Shown piece after piece: positions 1 to 12,100 of a stretch of 64,000 nt of DNA (positions are counted from its first letter, which is position 1; each line of letters starts with the position of its first letter). Origin of the DNA: Crocodylus rhombifer. Its lineage: Eukaryota; Chordata; Crocodylia; Crocodylidae. A program made the translations under genes and the position numbers. Location of the stretch: contig JAVSML010024606.1 of the NCBI GenBank assembly GCA_038503035.1, positions 1 to 64,000 of the forward strand. Reading direction: 5' to 3'. The notes under the pieces are model-generated. The model was given only the letters and a program-made list of their open reading frames with translations, was not told the origin of the DNA and searched no databases.

Positions 1-180
1 ACCCCCTTCCCAATTGGAGTACTTCTGGTGGCAAGGGGTTGGTGGGGCACAGCGGTGGCTAGAGGGCCAGACTTCTGGTCTCAAGATGGTGACCAGGGGG
101 CAGAGCACCTGTCAAGGTACGGGGCTACTCTTGTGGCCCTCGACAGCTCACCAAAACTCATTAACTTTAATAACTGCCCA
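1..180 (+). repeat. Dispersed repeat R1, copy 1
   Basis: cttctggt(g/c)..aag, gacttctggtctcaagatgg, gggggcagagcacctgtcaa, ggctactctt and acagctcaccaaaactca are shared in order with 49555-49760. The left end is outside the window. Confidence 0.65.
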
Positions 181-748
181 CTCCAGGATTAGTGCATGTT
201 TATAATTTTTTATGTGTAGGTATGCAATCTTACTTATATTTGTTTATATTCCTTTTTTGTTATGAACATGGTAGCAATGTCTGTTTTGTAAAGTTACCAT
301 ATATACTCAAATATAAGACAACCTGTAATATAAGATGATCCCCCCAATAATTAGGACATTTTATAAATTTGTTAGTTTTCTAGGTATAGAATCTAATGAT
401 TGGAGGTTTGGCTTCAATTTTTCTCCCTCCCACTGCTACAGAAGGGAAATAAATCTGGGGGGTCAGGTTGCCCTCTTCCCCCCACATCATCTTCTCCCTA
501 CAGACCTTTTCCACCTCCTTACTGTCAGACCCTGCTCTTCCTGAACACGTGGAAGTGAAGAACAGATTTGAAAACATGAATCTCAAAATAAACAGCCCAG
601 TAGCAGTTTGCATATAGCACACGTAGACTTGGTTTATGCAGAAATGATGCATCATATCTTGTTTTGAAACTGTTGGACATTTTAGCAGAGGTACTCCATA
701 TATACACTTTTAAGCATCACTTTTGCCCTTGCTTTCATATAGTACAAA

Positions 749-1213
749 CTGGGTGCATCTACACATGGACTTAAGGTGCAATATGCCAGAGGTGGCATAT
801 CGAACCAGAGTTTATTGGTTCCAGGTGCCACGTTTACACAAACACCCAGGACCGTAGCACATTGAGCTGGGTTGGAGCAGTCCTGGCTTGCGGGGGGACC
901 TGAGAGGTCAACCTGTCAACCCAGGACTGCTCTAACCTGGATTAACATGTTGCTGAAGGGCTGGCTGGGGTATGAGGGTGCTTGAGTATGGGGCTAGCTG
1001 GCAGGCAGCTCCCACACTCTTATGCCCCAGCCAGCCAGGTCAGTGTCTACATATGCATTACTGCACATTAAATAGTGCTGATGTAGGTTAGTAGTTGTGT
1101 TTATAAGTACCAACCTATGGTAGAGTTATTTAATTTACTGAAGCCTAACATGTAGATGCTGAGACTTGCACAACTAAGTAAGCTACTATGCAGTAAATGT
1201 CTTGCGTAGGCAC
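749..1213. mobile_element. MITE with TCTACACATG termini (copy 1)
   Basis: Starts ctgggtgcatctacacatgg and ends with gtcttgcgtaggcac, the inverted form of the same end. The interior shares gggctggctgggg..gagggtgctt and cagtcctggc-type blocks with copies at 14770, 29902 and 63122. Non-coding. Confidence 0.65.
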
Positions 1214-2712
1214 TTTTTTTTAAACAAAATTTTTCATGTTCCAAGCCAAAACAGCCAAATCAAGTCCAAATCCATCAGCTAGTCCAGATCCAGAAGTGGC
1301 CCTACAACCAACAAACATCCTCCACTCCCACCGTAGGCTTCAGATATTCCCAAAGTGTTTTGGCAGGCATCCTACATGCAGGCCTAAGCCTGAAGGCTTG
1401 GGGTTCAGATGTCCCCAGGTTTCACTTGCCCTCAGCCATACATCTTCAGAAGCAAGCAAAGGAGGAGCCTTTCATTTCTATAAAGTGGACTTTAAGCCCT
1501 AACACCTCGGCAGGTACTAAACCATACCAGAAGAATATTTATCCCCAGAAACACTTAAGGAAAACTGCCTTCATGGACTCAATACATGGTGTTTCCTCTG
1601 CCAGGCAAGTCAAAAGGCTCACAATTTACCAAATTGTTCATTGGGATGGGCCCAGCAGAATCAACATCTTTTCAAGCCATGGACCGTACAGCTCAACACT
1701 ACTCAGTACAAGTGCACTCCAGATACCCCCTCCACGAGGGGTCCATGTGGTATATAGCTTTCCACTCATGACTGGAACTGGATGTTCTTGTCATGAGTCC
1801 TGGGATCCTCCAAAAATTAATATGCTAATGAGGCACAGGGCAACCTGATCTGGCTCCACCTCATGGATGGCGGAGCCATGCTAATCATGTGTGACACGCT
1901 GAGAGAGGGAGCAACAGAGGGATTCTGGGTGAACTGTTTGGGGCTCTATTTGGTGATGTTTTGTGGACCTTTAAGGTTGGTGAAGAAACAGGATTAACTG
2001 GAAATGGGAAAGAAAGGCACAGCTCAGCTGTAGTGAAGAGAAAGTTGAAGTTATTCAGTGTGGTGACTTGCAAAAGGGTCCCTGCTGACGGGGACTGTGT
2101 GCAATAAGCATTACCATTTATTTCACTCAATTGAGCTTCACTAACGTATCACTAGTGTATCTTGGTGGTAGGTTCCCATCAGTATGTGTGCTGAATATGG
2201 GCAATGTGCTTCATAGCCATGCTCAGTGTTGGCTGCATTTAATCAGATTTATAGCTGGCTCCCGCATGCTTCCAGCAGTTTAATGATGAGATGTGCGGTG
2301 CACCCCCATGCTGACCGGTGAAAAAAACCTCATCTTTAATCTGAGTATATACAGTAATTACAATGTTAATGATAATTGTGATATGCACCAGGAACTTAGA
2401 TGGAAATCATAAATTAGCTTTCTAAAGTATATCTTATTTACAATACTTGGTAGCTTTTGAGGAGAATAACAGGACTAATAAGGGAAAGTGTTTTTAGACA
2501 CCAAATACAGGGGTGGAGGGCGTGGGAATCACAGGGGCAACTGTGGAAGTCAAGAGGGACCTCTTCTCTGACTTCAGTGGGATCTGAATATGATTGTGCG
2601 TTTCTGGGCTATAGGTCTTATCTTATTCAAATCATGGACAAGCATCCAAATGACTTGAGCAATGCACAACCAAGCTCTAAGTGCAAAGCCTTTAGGGCTT
2701 AATTTGTTCTAA
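1214..2712. other. Intergenic/intronic sequence, no recognised feature
   Basis: CLNK intron or downstream sequence. Contains a 162-codon plus-strand open frame (1360-1848) without recognisable domains, and decayed AT-rich sequence. The region 181-748 is likewise unassigned apart from a pair of ccatatatac motifs (297, 696). Confidence 0.5.
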
Positions 2713-2906
2713 CTGGACATGTCTACAAATGCACTTTACGTGCATTAGCTTTTTTCAATGCACGTTAAAGCATCACAAAAAACTCCTGCTTTCACTAATG
2801 CGCATTAACGTAAACTAATAAACCTTTTTCTAGTACCTCACAATGGAGGTTCTGAATTTCATGCGCATTACCAAAAGCACATTAATGAACAGGTACATGT
2901 GCCCAC
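2713..2906. mobile_element. Short MITE, TGCATTA-rich family (empty-site copy)
   Basis: Starts ctggacatgtctacaaatgc and ends aggtacatgtgcccac. The interior is built from (a/g)tgcattaa motifs and contains the uninterrupted stretch tagtacctcacaatggaggt. Confidence 0.6.
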
Positions 2907-3087
2907 TAACACCATAACTTTTAGAACTTAGGAGTATCCAAATAGAACTGGTTGGAAAACTGGCCTACTTATAATTGCACTTCAAATTGCGTTACTCTCA
3001 GTAATATGGATAGACTCATGTACTAAGCCAACCAAACTGAACACACTATTTAGGAAATGTATGACTATTTCATATCTGAAAACTTAC

Positions 3088-3107
3088 CGTGGAGGTGGTG
3101 TAGGGCT
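3088..3107 (-). CDS. CLNK: CLNK coding exon h (20 nt micro-exon), proline-rich
   Basis: The acceptor is cttcttctctcttttag and the donor is CCACG|gtaagtttt. It encodes SPTPPPR, where the last Arg codon is completed by the next exon, matching the IPLPPPRPL SH3-binding motif of human CLNK. At 20 nt it is the smallest exon found. The exon that should continue with PL... is not recognisable in bases 1-3087 and probably lies outside the window. Confidence 0.82.
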
Positions 3108-6100
3108 CTAAAAGAGAGAAGAAGCAATAACACATGTAATTACTTTATTTTTACAAGAAGAAACTAAAAAGAGCAAACCATATTTAGACTAAGTACAAAA
3201 CTTCTTATTTGAACTCCTTAACCTTTCACTTAAAGTATAGCACAAGAACTTGCATGAGTACTCCAAAAGGCCTGAATTTTTTAAAGATTTTCAAATAAGC
3301 TTTCATTTTTGTAGGTACAGATAAGTAAAATTACATTTAATTGCAAGACTAATGCTATCACATCAAATATAAATTCAAACATCTAGAGCAGTGAATCTTA
3401 ACCAGAGTGCCACAGCACACTGGGCTGCCTTGAGATCCTTTCAAGGATGCCACACAATATTAGCACTGTTAGTTGTGCAAACATGATTCACAAGATAAAC
3501 CCATAATAATCAAATAGGAATCCATGGTGTTAAAAGCATTCTCACCTACTGTGGTCTTTCTGAGATCCTTGCAGCAGAAAAACTTCTGTATTATTTTTTC
3601 ATAGTTATAAAACAAGTGAAAATGAAGAGCTGGTATTTCCTAAACGGCCTCTTGTGCTTAATGAGAGAACTCTTGAGTCTAAAAAGCTTGAGAACCACTG
3701 ATTTAGATAGCTAAGAGCATGATTTGCAGATGCAGTTACTTGCACAGAAAAAAATGCAGCATCTTTGGAGGTTCAAATCATGCCTGCAAAAATGCACCCT
3801 AGTTTTTAAAATTAGTTCCCTAATGTAATGCTTTTTTATGATCAAGTGCCACTAAAGAAGTTGATCAATAATGAAAGAAATTGTTCTTACCTGGGATTTT
3901 CTTGTTCTTTCTTTTTCTCCTAAAATAGATATATGTTAACAATATATTTCAGAAACAACCCTTTAGTCTATCTTGCATTTCAACACTATTAAGCAAGACG
4001 GTCTTGCAAGCAACTCTGAAGCTTTAAGCTGCACCATTGTCAGGGCACGTTTCCCACCCTACATTCCCCAAGTGCCAGGGGATTAGTAGTATATACCTAT
4101 GCACAGCCCCCCACCAGGCCATCTCTATCACTGGTGCTCCCTGCACTCACACTACAGCGGAGGAAAGCCCCACACGATGGAGCCGGCTGCCTTCCCTGCC
4201 CCAGCCAGCTCCAGCACATGGGTCTTTCCTCCCCTGCCATCTGAGTGTGGGGAGTGCCAGTGATAAGAGGCAGCTCAGTGGGGGGCTGTGCGCCTCGCCG
4301 CAATGTGCAGTGTTGGCCAGAGCCCGGCAGCAGCAGCAAGCACACGGACTGCCCTCACCTGCTGCTGCCATGGCTGCGCACCATGGGGAGCATGTGGGAG
4401 GGGTCTCCACACCCTCCCACCCTTCCTTACACCCACCCACTGCCCACCTGAGGTCTGCACTGCTGCTGCCACCTTGGTGGGATTTTTGTAATGTGTCTTC
4501 ATGTAAGCTTTAAGACTAAGGCACAAACATTGAAAATCCTGTTCCTCCTCCCCATCCCAGTCCTTTCTATCAGTGTTTTTTCAGGGACTTGAGCCAGATG
4601 TAGTAGAATTGCCATTAAGCATGTAATATATGGAATAGGATCTGTTCCCTTTTGTTTTGCTGATTTATCTTACTGAAAGCTTGCTAGCTCTTACAGAGAA
4701 GGCTAGAAAATCAAATCCTATGGCTTAATTATATCATTTCATTACTATATTTCTTCTATTGTATTATGACTGTCAATTTTTTGTGTCTTAAATGCTTTAT
4801 CTGAATTTAAATAAACATGTTTTGCTCTAGATGTTTTGGTTTTAAAAATAAGTATCTCTGTGAAATTCTATGAACCCACATCACAGCTAATATAAAATAC
4901 GATGTGACAGTTGTAGTATTTGGACTGTTGTTGCCATGGTGATCCAGGCAATGTCCAAGACCCAAGATTTTTTTGTGATAGCTTTTATTGGACCAGCTCT
5001 GTGAACTATTAGACAAGTTTTCAGGCATCACTTTATTTTTTCTTTCTTATACAAAATATTAGAACTTTATCATAGACTTCAAAGATTTCCCTTGGCAAGA
5101 TGAACAAATGATCACTTGACGCCGAAACTTGTCCTATGTCTTTCCTTTCTGCAGAATTTGTCCAATAAAAATATCACAGAAAAGCCTTGCTGAAGTAATA
5201 GATGCATTTTAATGTAGTAAGGTGCCTGGGGTGGCTGCAGCACATGGGGCAGTGACAACTTCCACTTGTTAACTGGACTACATCCAGTGATTGCAGTTGC
5301 CCAGCTGTAGCAAAAGCCAGGTTTTTCACCTCCAACTCCACCCCCACCCCCACCGGCACCTGGGATTGTTGCCCATGTCACCCTGCCCTAGTTACATTTC
5401 TGGTTACTTGTCCTGAAAGAAGCAAATCTTAACAAACTCCTTCAAAGTGAAACAACTGTAGGTTAAATATGCAATGGCTTTATATAGAAACACTGACAAA
5501 AAAAATTGTACTGTTTATGCCATCTTGTGGTTCAGTCATTTACTAGCATCAACATATTCCCTAATCCCAGATTTTAGTTTATCCTCCCGAACTTCATTTT
5601 ATTTTATCTTCATTAATTCTTATCACACTTATTTCTTGGGATCATCAGATAAATATATACATCTAGTTTTGCACAGAAGAGGGGAATAGTTTCAAAACTG
5701 CCTAAGGAACTTTAGAGCATTTGTCTGATCTCCTAATGACTTAGAGGTTTCCCTACATGGTAAAGCTATTGTGAAATAAACCAGATTGCAAATTAAAACC
5801 ATATCTCTCTTTCACACTAGCCATCCTCCTCCAACCATGGATGATCTTATTTCATACCAGCTGTTCCTTTTTTGTACAGGTTTCCATTGCTTTATGCAGG
5901 TTCTGTATATGCAAATTTGCTCTTCGGTGAGCTTAAAGACAAAAAGGACCCTTTTTACATAAAAAATTCAGTATATGCGAGGTAAATTCACTCTCATGTG
6001 ATCAGTGTGGTGGAAACCTGCACTCAGCTGCTTTGTGTGGTGCATTGTGGGTGTGAGGCACACCAAAATATAGTCTTCTGTGTGGAACTGTGCTCCTCGC

Positions 6101-9100
6101 TTATTGTCTGTGACTCATGTTTCTGTAGCTGCCATTCCCATGACTTTAGTGCTCTGTACTTGTGTGTACTACCTGCTGTTGGTGAGTACCAAAATTGTCT
6201 TGTAAAAATGGTAGAAATTGGTATGGAGGTCAGACCAGTCAAGGTCTTGGAATGTATCCTTATTTGTTATATTGTAAAGCGGGTTCCCTTTATGCGAATT
6301 TGAGTTATGTGCCATTTTCCAGGAACAAGTCTACAGCATAAAGCAAGGGAAACCTGTAGTTTATTGTAATCCACTGTCAAAGCAGATTATTGCAAATAGG
6401 TGCCCAGTTGATTTTTCAGAAGTGTCTTATGGCTGATGCTGCAGCAAAAGAATGGGCATATCATCTTTGAAAAAATGTATATGCATACACATATGCACAC
6501 ACTAAACTTTGTGCAACCTATAAAACATGGGAGACTAAGTCTTACTTATGTCCAGGGTGCACTTAGTGGCAGAGAACTGATTTGGTGAGATATACCCAAG
6601 TATCTATAAAAGGGTGTGTGTGCGTGTGTGCATGTGTGTATGGAGGGGTTGGGGCTGGGGATGGAAGGCGAGGGGGAGGGTACTAGGTAAAATGAGAGAA
6701 AATCTCTTGATTCTGTACATAGCATTGCTAAGAATCCAGTACCAGTGACCATGCTTCAAGGGAAATGTGGCAATCCTAGTGGGACTGACAAAGCAGGCTG
6801 ATGATGAGAGACTGAAGGGATAAAACATATTCTACTTAAATAGAAGATTCAATCATTGAGTTGACGAAAAAAATCTTTGTTTATGCCATCTTGTGTCATA
6901 CATAGAAAGAGATACTTGATAGGGTTTTGATTTTGCTGACCATGATGTAACAAGATCTGGAAAACAAAGACTGAGAAATTCTAACTTAAAACACAATTTC
7001 AAATAAGTGGGGGGTGATTCAGCATTGGAGTAGCTTAGCAGATAAGAGTGCCTGTATATGTGTGGGTTTACTACTTTGATACACTGTAATTACATTGCTC
7101 CAGCAGCCTCTGTATCTCTTGTATTCAGCATCCCCGCACTTCAAAATAGAAATGGGGGTGCTTTAACTAAAGTTTGTCAAATGAGCTTTAGTTAAAGTTC
7201 CTCCACTGTCATCTTGAAGCATGGGATGCTGAATACATGAGATGCTGCAAGTGCTTTAATTAGAGTGGCTCTTAAAAAACAAATGAAGATTGTTCTAAAT
7301 GTAACGATTGAGCAATCTGATGTAAAGGTATGAGTGTATCAATGGAACATTATGATGCAGGCTTGTTCAGTAGCAAAGGGGTTTTAGCAAGTTTGCTAGA
7401 ACCAGTTGAATGCCATGCCATAATATTTTTGCAGTCCTTAATTGAGCAAAGCAGATGGTACCTTTTGAGCATGTAATTAATTGCTTTTGATAATTTAGAT
7501 TTATAATTACAAGAAAAGATATTTCTCCATCAAACCCTTGATCACACACATCTCCCCAGGCCTATTGAATTTGGTTTACCAGATCAGGCATCAACATAAC
7601 AATAGGAACTGAAGAGGGAAACCTTACTGAGAGTGCAGGAACAAACCATCCTGATGTGCAGGAAGCATAACAAATGTTGCAAGTGACCAGCTTGGCTTAG
7701 CAGAGAGCTCTCTGGTGAGCTTAAAGACAAAAAGGAAGTTTACAAGAAGTGGAAATGTGGACAAACAACTTGGGAGGAGTACAAGAATATTGCTTAGGTA
7801 AGCAGGGATGAAATCAGGAAGGCCAACACACAATTGGAGTTGCAGCTAACAAAGAATGTGAAGAGTAACAAGAAGGGTTTCTACAAGTATGTCAGCAACA
7901 AGAGAAAGGTCAGGGAAACTGTGGGTCCCTTACTGAATAGGGGATGCAAACTAGCGACATGATGAGGAAAAAGCTGAAGTACTCACTCAATGCTTATTTT
8001 ACTTTGGTCCAGGCAAGGTCAGTTTCCAGACTACTCTATCTGGCACCACAGTTTGGGGAGAAGGTGAGCATCCCTCAGTGGTGAAAGAATGAGTTAGGGA
8101 GTATTCAGAAAAGCTGCACATGTACAAGTCCATGGGGCCAGATGCAATGCATTCAAGGGTGTTCAGGGAGTTGGCTGATGTGATTGCAGAGCCACTGGCC
8201 ACTGTCTTTGAAAACTATGGTGATTGGGGGGAGGTCCATGATGATTGGAAAAGGGCAAATATAGTGCCCATCTTTAAGAAACGGAAGAAGGAGGATCCAG
8301 GGAACTACAGACAAGTCAGTCTCATCTTGGTCCTTGGAAAAATAATGGAGGAGGTCCTCAAAGAATCCATTTCCAAGCACTTGAAGGAGAAGAAGGTGAT
8401 TGGGAGGAGAAGAGGGGTTAGAAACAGTCAGCATGGATTCACCAAGAGCAAGTCATGCCTGACCAATCTGACTGCCTTCTATGATGAGATAACTGGCTGT
8501 GGCTGCGGAGAAAGCAGTGGACATAATATACCTTGACTTTAGCAAGGCTTTTGATACCGTCTCCCACAGCATTCTCACAAGCAAGCTGAGGAAGTATGGG
8601 TTGGATGAATGGACTCTAAGGTGGACAGAAAGCTGGCTGGATTGTTGGGCTCAATGGCTCGTAATCAATTACTCGAAGTCTAGCTGGTAGCCAGTATCAA
8701 GTGTCCCAGGGGTTGGTCCTGGGGCTGGTTTTATTCAATATCTTCATTAATGATCTAGAAGATGGGATGGATTGCACCGTCAGCAAGTTCACAGATGACA
8801 CGCTGCAGGGGTACTGGAGGGTAGGGCTAGAATTCAGAGTGACATAGATGAATTGGAGGATCAGGCCAAAACGAATCTCATGGGGTTCAACAAGGACAAG
8901 TGCAAAGTCCTTCACTTAGGACGGAACAATCCCATGCACCAGTACAAGCTGGGGACCGACTGGCTAAGAAGCAGGTCTGCAGAAAAGGGCCTAATGGACA
9001 ATAAGATGGATATGAGTCAGTAGTGTGCCTTTGTTGTCAAGGAGGCTAACAGCATACTAGGCTGGATTAGTAGGAACATTGTCAGCAGATTGAGGGAAGT

Positions 9101-12100
9101 AATTATTCCGTTCTATTGTGCATTGGTGAGACCACATCTGAAGTACTGTGTGCAGTTTTGGCTCCACCATTATAGAAAGGATGTGGACAAGTTGGAGAGT
9201 CCAGTGGAGAGAAACAACACTGGTGCAGGGGCTGGGACACATTACTTATTAGGAGAAGAAACTGGGATTATTTAGTTTGCAGAAGAGATAACCGATGGGG
9301 GATTTGATAGCAGGCTTTAACTACCTGAAGGGTGGTTCCAAAGAGTGACTGTTTGACTGTTTTTAGTGGTGACAGATGACAGAACAAGGAGTAATTGTCT
9401 CAAATTGCAGCAAGGGAGGTTTAAGTTGAATATTAGGAAAAACTTTCTCACTGGGAGGGTGGTGAAGCACTGGAACAGGCTACCTAGACAGGTGGTACAA
9501 TCTGCATCCTTGGAGGTTTTTAAGACCCAGCTTGACAAAGCCCTGGCTGGAATAATCTAGTTTGGGATGGTCCTACTTTAAGCAGGGGGTTGGACTAGAT
9601 GACCTCCTGAGGTCCCTTCTAACCCTAATTTTGTATGATTCTATGATTCTAAGGAAGCTGGGAACCTCCCCTTAATGCCCACAGTTAGGTTTTTTCCCCA
9701 TTTCTTCATGTATTTTTCTTCCCAGACTGAAAGGACTGTTAGCTGTTTAGAAGCTCATGGTAGGCTTCTAGGGTCTTCAAAAATAAATAGAAGGAGCAGC
9801 AGGAGGAAGAGGAAATAACTTTTTGCCACAAAATATGAAAATTTTGCACTCAGGACAGTATTGACATGAGAATAATAATACAGTATAATCTCATAAATCT
9901 AGCATGCTTGGGACTGAGCACCTGCCAGAAATTAGAAAATTCCAGATTTTTGAAACCGGAGTTGTGGCCAATCGTGGGGGGTAGCAGTGACTGGTCCTGG
10001 AACAGCGGCCAAACGTGGAGTGGGGTGGTGGATGGCGGTGGCAGCCGCCACATGCAAGGTTCCCCCTCCATGTCCAGGAGGGGGTGGGGGGGAACAGCAG
10101 CTGGTCCCAGGGCAGTGGCCAAACATGGGGTGGGGTGGTGGATATCGGCAGCAGCTGCTGTGTGCAAGCTTCCCCCTCTGCATCTGGGGTGGGGACAGTG
10201 GGGGGTGAAGTGGTGGCCAGCTCCAGAGCAGTGGTTGCACATGGATCAATGGCATGAGGTGGCATATGGAGGCTGAACAGATCCAGGTCCCTCAATCTCT
10301 CCTCATAGGACTTTTCCTGCAGGCCCCTAACCATATGAGTGTTAGGGACCCTCTCAAGATTGTCCAAATATCTGTTGGTTCTTGGTCATTCATTCATTTT
10401 ATTTGACACAGTCTGTGTTAATACTTTCTCTTGGAAATAAATTAATTTTTTTCCTTCTGATTATGAAAACTTTGTTCATGTAAACTATTTGCTTACTCAT
10501 ATCTTCCACGGAAATTATTTTTGGCTTCCTGCTTCTTCTTACAGGATGACCTAAAAGGGGAGATTTAAAATAAACAAATAAACTTTCTGATTGGCATGGA
10601 TGAATTATTTGCATTGTTTCTCTATACATAGCTAAATATTAGGGCTGTGAGAAGCTTTGGTCACTGATTTAATTCGGCAGAGCTTTGGCCTGATTTGGTG
10701 GCTGAATCTCCAAATCCGAATTGAATCAGGAGACCCTGTAATCTCTGAATTGAAATGGAACCTTCCAAATCAATTTGGAGAGTTTTGGAGTGATTCGATG
10801 ATTCGGACATAGACATAGCCTTAAATGTTTTTTCTACATACCTCAAGGTACCAGGCAGCTTGTGAACACTGAGATGCTGAGGTGGATGGAGCATCCCACA
10901 GGAGTGTGTGGGGGGTTCCCCAGCACACTCAGTGGTGGACCCAGAACTGGACCAGAAGCACTTTTGGCCCACTTCCAGGATTGCCAGAGAGCATGTAAGA
11001 GAACCCTGCATCTCCTGGCTGGGCAAATGGTGCCTCCTGGGTCTGGTGGGGCACCTGGGGTCTCCCCATGGCTGATCACCAAGCCGGGGAGGTGTGTGTG
11101 GGGGGGTCCCCCGTGCAGTTGGTGGCAGACCCAGAAATAGACTGGAAATACTTCCTGTCCACTTTTGGGTCCACTGCCAAGCACACAGGGGACCCACCAT
11201 GCTCCTGTGTGATGCTCCATCCACCCCAGCACTGCAGTGTTCATGAGTCATGTGTGGTACCTTGAGGTATGTAGAAAAAACACTTAAAGCTGTGTCGGTG
11301 GTCGAATTGAATCAGGACAGTGATCCAAATCAACAAATTGAATCACTGTCCCCAATTCGGGCCAAATCTGAATTAGAATCTGAATTGAATATGGCCCATT
11401 TCACGCACCCCTACTAAATATAATATTGCAGTCTAAAAATCAACTTTTGTACTGATCAAGATACATTTCATTTTTAATCCTGGAATGGCAAATCTCATAT
11501 ATGTAACAACATTTAGTGTTTTAAGATTTGAGGAGCTCTTTAAGAGAACACCTCTCTCTATGGAACCAATAATTGTATTGTTTTCCAAAGGCTAACTAAA
11601 GAAACCAGAAACTTATGGAAATAGTTTAGTTTAAAAACAAGGACATTCTATTGCAGGGCTATCAAACTCATCCAGCCCAGTGGATTGGGCCCACACAATA
11701 GATTGGGCGCACAGATCAGCCCTGTACCTTGGAGCCAGTGTGCACCCCAGTCTGGCTTTGTGTACCATGTACAGCATATGCAGTAGCTCTGGCCCCACAT
11801 CCAACATGTAGTATGCACTGTCCCTGGCCTCATGTGTTGCATGTGGCATGTGGGGCTGGTCTGAGATCTATAGGCAAAATCATGAGCTGAATGATAAGCC
11901 CCCTTTGACAACTCTGATCTATTTTTTTTTAAATTTAAAATTAAATTATAAATTAGAGGACCTCATATCTGACAATTTCTTTAAATTTATACTGAATGAT
12001 AAAGATATCTGATCATAAGTTAAGGTTTCACCATAGGAGAGATGTTACTGAAAGATGAATTTGCAAAAACTCAAAGATGAGGGATTTCAAAATAAAGCTA

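Noticed and set aside
1360..1848. 162-codon plus-strand open frame
   Set aside because: No recognisable domain, no splice or promoter context, overlapping frames equally open; probably chance or a decayed transposon.
9891..10367. 158-codon proline/histidine-rich minus frame
   Set aside because: Generated by the 110-bp GC-rich tandem repeat; no conserved motif.
10661..11251. 196-codon minus-strand open frame
   Set aside because: Lies wholly inside the palindromic hAT element, with mirror frames on the other strand.
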